In this document: positions 58,427 to 64,000 of the stretch, piece after piece | How the letters are laid out: every line of letters begins with the position of its first letter | Position numbering within the stretch: position 1 is the stretch's first letter | NCBI GenBank assembly: GCA_038049695.1 | Contig: CP142451.1 | Location: 41,489,001-41,553,000 of the forward strand | Direction: 5' to 3' | Length of the DNA stretch: 64,000 nt | Source: Cinnamomum chago | Lineage: Eukaryota > Streptophyta > Magnoliopsida > Laurales > Lauraceae | Translations under genes and position numbers: made by a program | The notes under the pieces: generated by a model | Seen by the model: the letters and a program-made list of their open reading frames with translations, nothing else | Databases searched by the model: none | What the model was told of the DNA's origin: nothing

Positions 58427-61400
58427 TCATACCTCTGGAAGAAGGTGCGGGTAAAGCTTCTTCACTTGGTCCCGGAGTTCCCAAGTGGCTTCTCGAGGAC
58501 TATGGTGCTCCCACTGGACTTTCACCTAGTGTATTGTCCGAGTCCTGAGAACTTGCTCCTTCGTGTCGATGATCTGAGAAGGTCGCTCAACATAAGTAAC
58601 ATCTGGCTGCAATTCAAATGGCTCGTACTGCAACACATGAGATGGGTCTGCGATATACTTCTTCAACATCGAGACATGAAAAACATTATGCACCGCTGAC
58701 AATGCTGCTGGTAAGGCCAATCTGTAAGCAACTTCTCCAATTCTTTCCAAGATCTCAAATGGACCGATATATCTCCGAGATAATTTCCCTTTCTGCCCAA
58801 ACCTCAATGTTCCTCGGGTTGGTGAAACTTTTAGAAACACATGTTCACCAATCTCGAATTGAAGATCTCTCCTCTTTAGGTCTGCATAACTCTTCTGTCG
58901 GCTTCTAGCAGTTTTCAACCGATCATGGATTTGCTTCACTTTTTCACTGGTGTCACTAACAATAGATGGACCATGAAAACTCCTGACACCTATCTCCTCC
59001 CAACAGATTGGGGTCCTGCATCGACGTCCATACAACACCTCAAATGGTGCCATGCCGATACTGGAGTGATAACTATTATTGTATGCAAATTCGCATAATG
59101 GGAGACTTTTCTGCCAGTCCTTCCCAAAATCAAGGATGCAAGCTCGCAACATATCTTCCAGTGTCTGATTAGTCCTTTCAGTTTGACCGTCGGTCTGAGG
59201 ATGATACGCTGTACTGAAATTCAATGATGTGCCCAGAGCTTCTTGAAGTTTAGTCCAGAATTTGCCCAAAAATCTAGGATCTCTGTCTGATACAATCGAT
59301 CGGGGAACACCATGAATTGTGACAACCTTCTCCATATACATTTTAGCTAACTCATCCCGAGGTGTCTTCATGCTCATTGGTAAGAAATGTGCCACCTTAG
59401 TCAATCTGTCAACTATCACCCAGATGCTATCTTTGTTATGCATTGATGGCAACCCAGAGATAAAATCCATCGTTATGTGTTCCCATTTCCAGTCAGGCAC
59501 TTCCAACTGCTTTAAAAGTCCTGGGGGCTGCTTCCGTTCTGCCTTTACTTGTTGACACACCAAGCACCTTGCTGCAAATTCTGCTACATCCCTCTTCATA
59601 TTACTCCACCAATAATGATTACGCAGGTTCTGGTACATCTTTGTACTACCAGGATGAATAGTATAGCGGGAGTGATGTGCTTCTATCATGATCTCATTCT
59701 TCAGTTCTTCTACATTTGGCACACATAACCGATCTTGAAAGTACAACACACCCTCCACTATCCTGAAATCTGGTCTGCTATCAATCTGTTCAATCACTCG
59801 AGCTAGCTCTGGATCATCTGACTGCTTGCTCTTGATCCTGCTCAAAATCTCTGGTTCCAAGACGAATATGTTAGCTAACATAACCATGTCGTCAACTGAT
59901 TGTAAGGACACTCCCAAATCAAGGAAAATTTCTGCCCAAGACCATTCTGTTCTCAAACATGCATTAGTTGTTGCCCTCCGACTCAAAGCATCAGCCACTA
60001 CATTGGCTTTCCCGGGATGATATTTGATTGGAAAATCAAAATCCTTCATGTATTCCATCCACCGGGTCTGTCTCATGTTCAATTCAGGCTGGGTAAACAA
60101 ATATTGAAGACTTCTATGGTCTGAATGAATTTCAAACTTCTCACCGTAGAGATAGTGACGCCACATCTTCAATGCCATGACTACTGCGGCTAGTTCCAAA
60201 TCATGTGTGGCATACTTTTTCTCATGCTCTTTCAATTGTCTAGAGCCATAAGCCACTACCTTCCCATCTTGCATGAGCACACATCCCAATCCAACTTTCG
60301 AGGCATCTGTATAAATAACAAATGTACCATTCTCCGTAGGCAATGTGAGCACTGGAGCTGTAGTCAATCTATTCTTCAACTCCTGAAAACTTGCTTCACA
60401 TTCGTCAGTCCACACGAACGGTACATCTTTTCGTGTTAATCTGGTCAATGGAGCAGCAATGGATGAAAATCCTTTTACAAATCTCCTGTAGTAACCTGCT
60501 AAACCCAAGAAACTACGAATCTCCGTTACTGACATGGGTCTCTGCCACTTGACCACTGCCTCAATCTTTCCTGGATCTACCGCCAAACCTTCCTTGCTGA
60601 TGATGTGACCCAAAAAAATTACTTGCTGAAGCCAAAAGTCACATTTACTCAACTTGGCATAGAGTTGATGCTCTCTCAAAGTCTGCAATGCTGACCTCAA
60701 ATGCTGCTCGTGATCTTCTCGAGACCGAGAATATACTAACACATCATCTATAAAAACAACGATAAACCGGTCGAGAAATGGAGCAAATATTTTATTCATC
60801 AAGGCCATAAATACTCCCGGAGCATTGGTTAGCTCAAATGGCATTACCAAAAACTCGTAGTGGCCATATCTGGTCCTGAATGCTGTCTTCTGAATGTCCT
60901 GATCTCGAACTCTGAGCTGATGATATCCCGATCTCAAGTCTATCTTTGAGAAATATTCAGCTCCCTGAAGCTGATCAAACAATTCATCAATCCTTGGGAG
61001 AGGATATTTGTTCTTGATTGTGACCTGATTGAGTTGTCGATAATCTATGCACATCCTCATAGATCCATCCTTCTTCTTCACAAATAGGACCGGTGCACCC
61101 CAAGGTGATACACTTGGTCTCACAAACCCCTTGTCCAACAAATCCTGTAATTGAGTTTTCAACTCTCTGAGTTCTGCTGGAGCCATTCTATAAGGAGCTT
61201 TAGAAATTGCAGCCGTCCCTGGCACCAATTCAATCGAAAAGTCTATCTCCCTGACCGGAGGTAAGCCTGGAATTTCATCCGGGAACTCACAGACCACTGG
61301 AATATCCTCCACCCCTTTTGACTGTTTATCCTCCGTGATAAACGCCAAATATCCTTCACATCCAGATTTCAACAATCTTTCTGCTTTCAATGCCGAGATC

Positions 61401-61456
61401 CTGCATGTCCGAATTGGTTTCATCCGACCAACAAATTCAATAGTGTCCGAATGCAA
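58427..61456 (-). CDS. pol: Element F Pol: RT, RNase H, integrase, chromodomain remnant
   Basis: A 976-codon open frame (61456-58526), then TAG, then 32 more in-frame codons to TGA at 58427-58429. RT about residues 105-285 with FIDD at 235-238. RNase H with D384, E421, D446 and D489. Integrase has a zinc region (H594 or H595, H601, C631, C634) and a catalytic triad D664, D724, E760 with the standard 35-residue D-E gap, followed by the GPF block near 900. All catalytic residues I can place are present; one oddity is MPFELTNAP where MPFGLTNAP is usual. The TAG cuts off a chromodomain-like tail ([17 protein letters not shown]) that E-b keeps joined. Protease and gag are missing upstream. The ATG at 61456 is simply the first in the frame. 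Confidence 0.9.
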
Positions 61457-61615
61457 TGAAAACTTAAAATAACGATGGGTTAGATCCTATAAAACATGCT
61501 AACAAGCAATTCTATAGACTTTACAGTTAGCACTTTAAAGTCTGTCTAACGGAAATCGTAATCCTCACCACGTCCTATTATTTCTATCCATTTTTAATAT
61601 CCGAGAATCGTGCTG

Positions 61616-61628
61616 GGCTCTGATACCA
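61616..61628 (-). promoter_or_regulatory. Primer binding site of element F
   Basis: The - strand reads TGGTATCAGAGCC, two bases from the LTR end at 61631; initiator tRNA-Met type. Confidence 0.92.
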
Positions 61629-61630
61629 AC

Positions 61631-64000
61631 TGTCACGTCCCCCAAAATACGAATTGGGGAAAAACGTGAAAAATAAATTAAATTCAAATTTTCCTGTGTT
61701 TAATACAACACAAGCTTCCAAAAAGTGGACCCACAAAAAAATTTCTTATTTCAACCTGTGGTGAGTCCAAATATATTTCATTATATGCAACGGAAGCTTA
61801 ATTAATTGGTATTCAATGATCATAAATAAGATCCAACACGAAAATCAAATAAACATGAAATGTTAAAATTGCAGAATGAATAAAACAATTACTAAGGAAA
61901 TATTTATTATTAAGGAAAGTTCATCTACAGAGTTGCTAAGATGGCGTTCACTCTCATGCAGGTTCAGACGGCTCCGAAACCGTCTCCGGCATCCCACTCG
62001 GGTTCATCAGTTGGCTCAAACGTTTGAAACGCTTGATCCTCCTCCGTCTCCTGGGTAAAGTAGGGCTCGGTACCTATGCACCAAATATTACAAAGTAAAC
62101 AGCAAGTACATAATCATAATTCAAAATTTAATACAACAACGAGAATAATATAAACGAGAGTGATCATATAGAAGTAATGACAGTAATACTGACACGAAAG
62201 AACGTATAGCCTAATCCAAATAAAACAAAAGGAGCAATATAATTCACACGAAGACAAGTGTCCACGTTTTGGGTGGTCAGCCCTAAATAAATCGGGAGAG
62301 CCCGTCCATAACGTCGGTGGTCATAAACCGATCGAATTAAAAACAAATCAGGATAACCTGTTCACATTCAAAGCGGATTATAAGTGATCCGGTCACATCG
62401 GTGATCAACCGTCCATATATCGAGCTGCAGTCGTCCAAAAATGACCCACATAAACATAAATATATAAGCATAATAGACCTGAATAATAAAGCTCCGACAC
62501 AAGAATCCTAAGTCAAAGTAAAGTGCTGGCCATTCCACATCCCATATCATAATCAAATAATCATTACAAAATTTGCCAAGCCACTTCATAGTCCATAATA
62601 AACAATAGGGTATGCATCTAAAGGAGTACATATCCTAAACCAACATAGAAATGCATGCGAAGGTTAATACATAAATACGAATCGATCCTAAGGTCAAACA
62701 TAAGGTCTCGTACCCCACAACCATAGAAATCTCTAATAAATATAAGAGCAACGCATCCCTTTTTCCATCAATGGTGCATAGACCCACTTAAGGGTTTTCC
62801 AGTAGAGATGGGTTGAACTCAAATCCATTAGGATTTCCCCGAGGTCATACAAAGTACTAAACCCCATGTTAGTAAGATACCGTTTGCCCGTACGATATTT
62901 ACTCGGTCCAAAGATTCAATTAATAAAAACATAATTTAAACACATTAAAAACTAAGATCTCATTTAATATTAATTTACAAATAAAAATAATCTTAGTCTA
63001 TAATTTTAGAAAACTTAAGGACCCACCTAAAATATCTCTCAAATCAATTCTTTATAAAATAAGTAAAGGGTATAATTTAAATTCATTAAAACTAATAATC
63101 CTCTTTTTAAATTCAATAACTAATGTCCCAAGGTCTTAAAAGTCAAAAGGCTTCTCCTGTAACAACATGTACAGGAGTCATCCATGCTTCCTTCTTTTTC
63201 GTTTTTAAACTTATGACCAATGGTACCATGTATAAAAAATACATAAGTTGTGTGCTGTACCAGTACCATCCCACTCATCTCACTCCCATATTACCATCAT
63301 TCTCTCTCTCTTATCTATCCACATGTCAACATCGTTGCCTCTCATATACCCTCACATAATCCCACACTTTTCCATGTATCTCAAGACCACAGACCCCTGT
63401 CCCCTTCTTCATCAACGCAACCCTGCAACAAACGAGAGTTCCTCGCCGGCCTCACAGTTGTAAACATTGTGGGCTCCACTGATCACGTGCCCATGATCAG
63501 CCCAGATTAGTATGGTCGCCCAAAGGTCCACAAGTAGATCCATGGACAGGATCTCCGATCAGATGGCCCACCTGGGCCCCACAGTCCAAAACACGCATAC
63601 AATTTTCTCACAGTTTTGAGTTTGGGAACTGTTGCATGTTGCGAGATCAGGCACTCCCTAATGGTAATCTGACCATCTCCATACACAAATATCAAGAATC
63701 ACAGAATTGAATAAAAGGGTTTTGAAATTCAATAGGGGGTGGGCGGTGACCAACAGTGATAGTAAAATTAAGGAAATCAGTGCAATCATCCCCAATATTT
63801 GATCTCATTACAGAAACTAATAAAATTATCCAAAGGCATCAAGGGTTTCTATATGCATCACAATGGAATCAAGAGAAACACATGTATTATATTCGCAGAT
63901 TATAATTAAGTACTTGCCTTTTACCGGGGTTGAAGAAAAAAGCACAGATCTTCACCAAAACCCAAATCCGAGATTACTACGGCGCTCAATCACAATCCTA
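61631..64000 (-). repeat. 5' LTR of element F, incomplete at window end
   Basis: 2370 of an expected 2893 bp. Collinear with the 3' LTR; the missing 0.5 kb and the right TSD (expected GCAGG) lie beyond 64000. Confidence 0.93.

Larger units (their letters stand above)
55496..64000 (-). mobile_element. Ty3/gypsy element F, young, pol-only, cut by window end
   Basis: 3' LTR 55496-58388, PPT complement 58389-58403, pol 61456-58427, PBS 61616-61628, 5' LTR from 61631 running off the window. The two LTRs align without gaps at an offset of 6135 over all 2370 visible bases; by eye I saw three differences (55500/61635, 55561/61696, 57864/63999). gag and protease are absent: only about 160 bp separate PBS and the pol reading frame. 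Chromovirus, related to family E by RT. Confidence 0.93.

Overview
The window reads as nuclear DNA of a flowering plant: AT-rich, with long purine and poly-A tracts, GT-AG split exons and wall-to-wall LTR retrotransposons of Ty3/gypsy and Ty1/copia type. Priming sites match the initiator tRNA-Met (TGGTATCAGAG). I could not name the species. I see no intact host gene, no rRNA or tRNA gene, no CRISPR array and nothing bacterial. All boundaries come from reading termini, 5-bp target-site duplications (TSDs), priming sites (PBS) and polypurine tracts (PPT) by eye; no alignment was run.

Layout. 1-10.35 kb: 3' part of a Ty3/gypsy element (A, + strand). It carries a decayed plant-mobile-domain (PMD) gene on the opposite strand and a long 3' LTR that is split by solo LTR B1. 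11.0-16.2 kb: a fragment of gypsy LTR family E, CACTA-type termini, solo LTR B2, and unassigned sequence. 16.2-20.5 kb: giant solo LTR D1 (4.3 kb). 20.5-26.0 kb: unique-looking DNA with a perfect-palindrome CACTA MITE and a broken ULP1/SUMO-protease-like gene tail. 26.0-45.3 kb: a rearranged cluster of chromovirus family E. It has three internal fragments around two LTRs, joined head to head, and is invaded by a LARD-like D element and by another E LTR. 45.3-55.5 kb: two copia elements of one family (G-a on -, G-b on +), one inside the other, with solo LTR B3 in the leader of the second. 55.5-64 kb: a very young gypsy element F (-) with near-identical LTRs and an intact 976-residue pol reading frame, but no gag or protease. 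It runs off the window.

The right half can be ordered in time: E-c was hit by G-a, G-a by G-b, and G-b by both B3 and F. B1, B2, B3, D1 and E1 each have matching 5-bp TSDs, so their boundaries are firm to the base.

The points most worth following are: the antisense PMD gene with its own apparent TATA box and dyad-repeat upstream region; GC-rich palindromic modules (CTCGAG, GTCGAC, GCTAGC, TCGATCGA types) recurring in unrelated LTR families; a sequence module shared by the otherwise different D and E LTRs; the 94-bp-arm perfect hairpin MITE; and the pol-only young element F.
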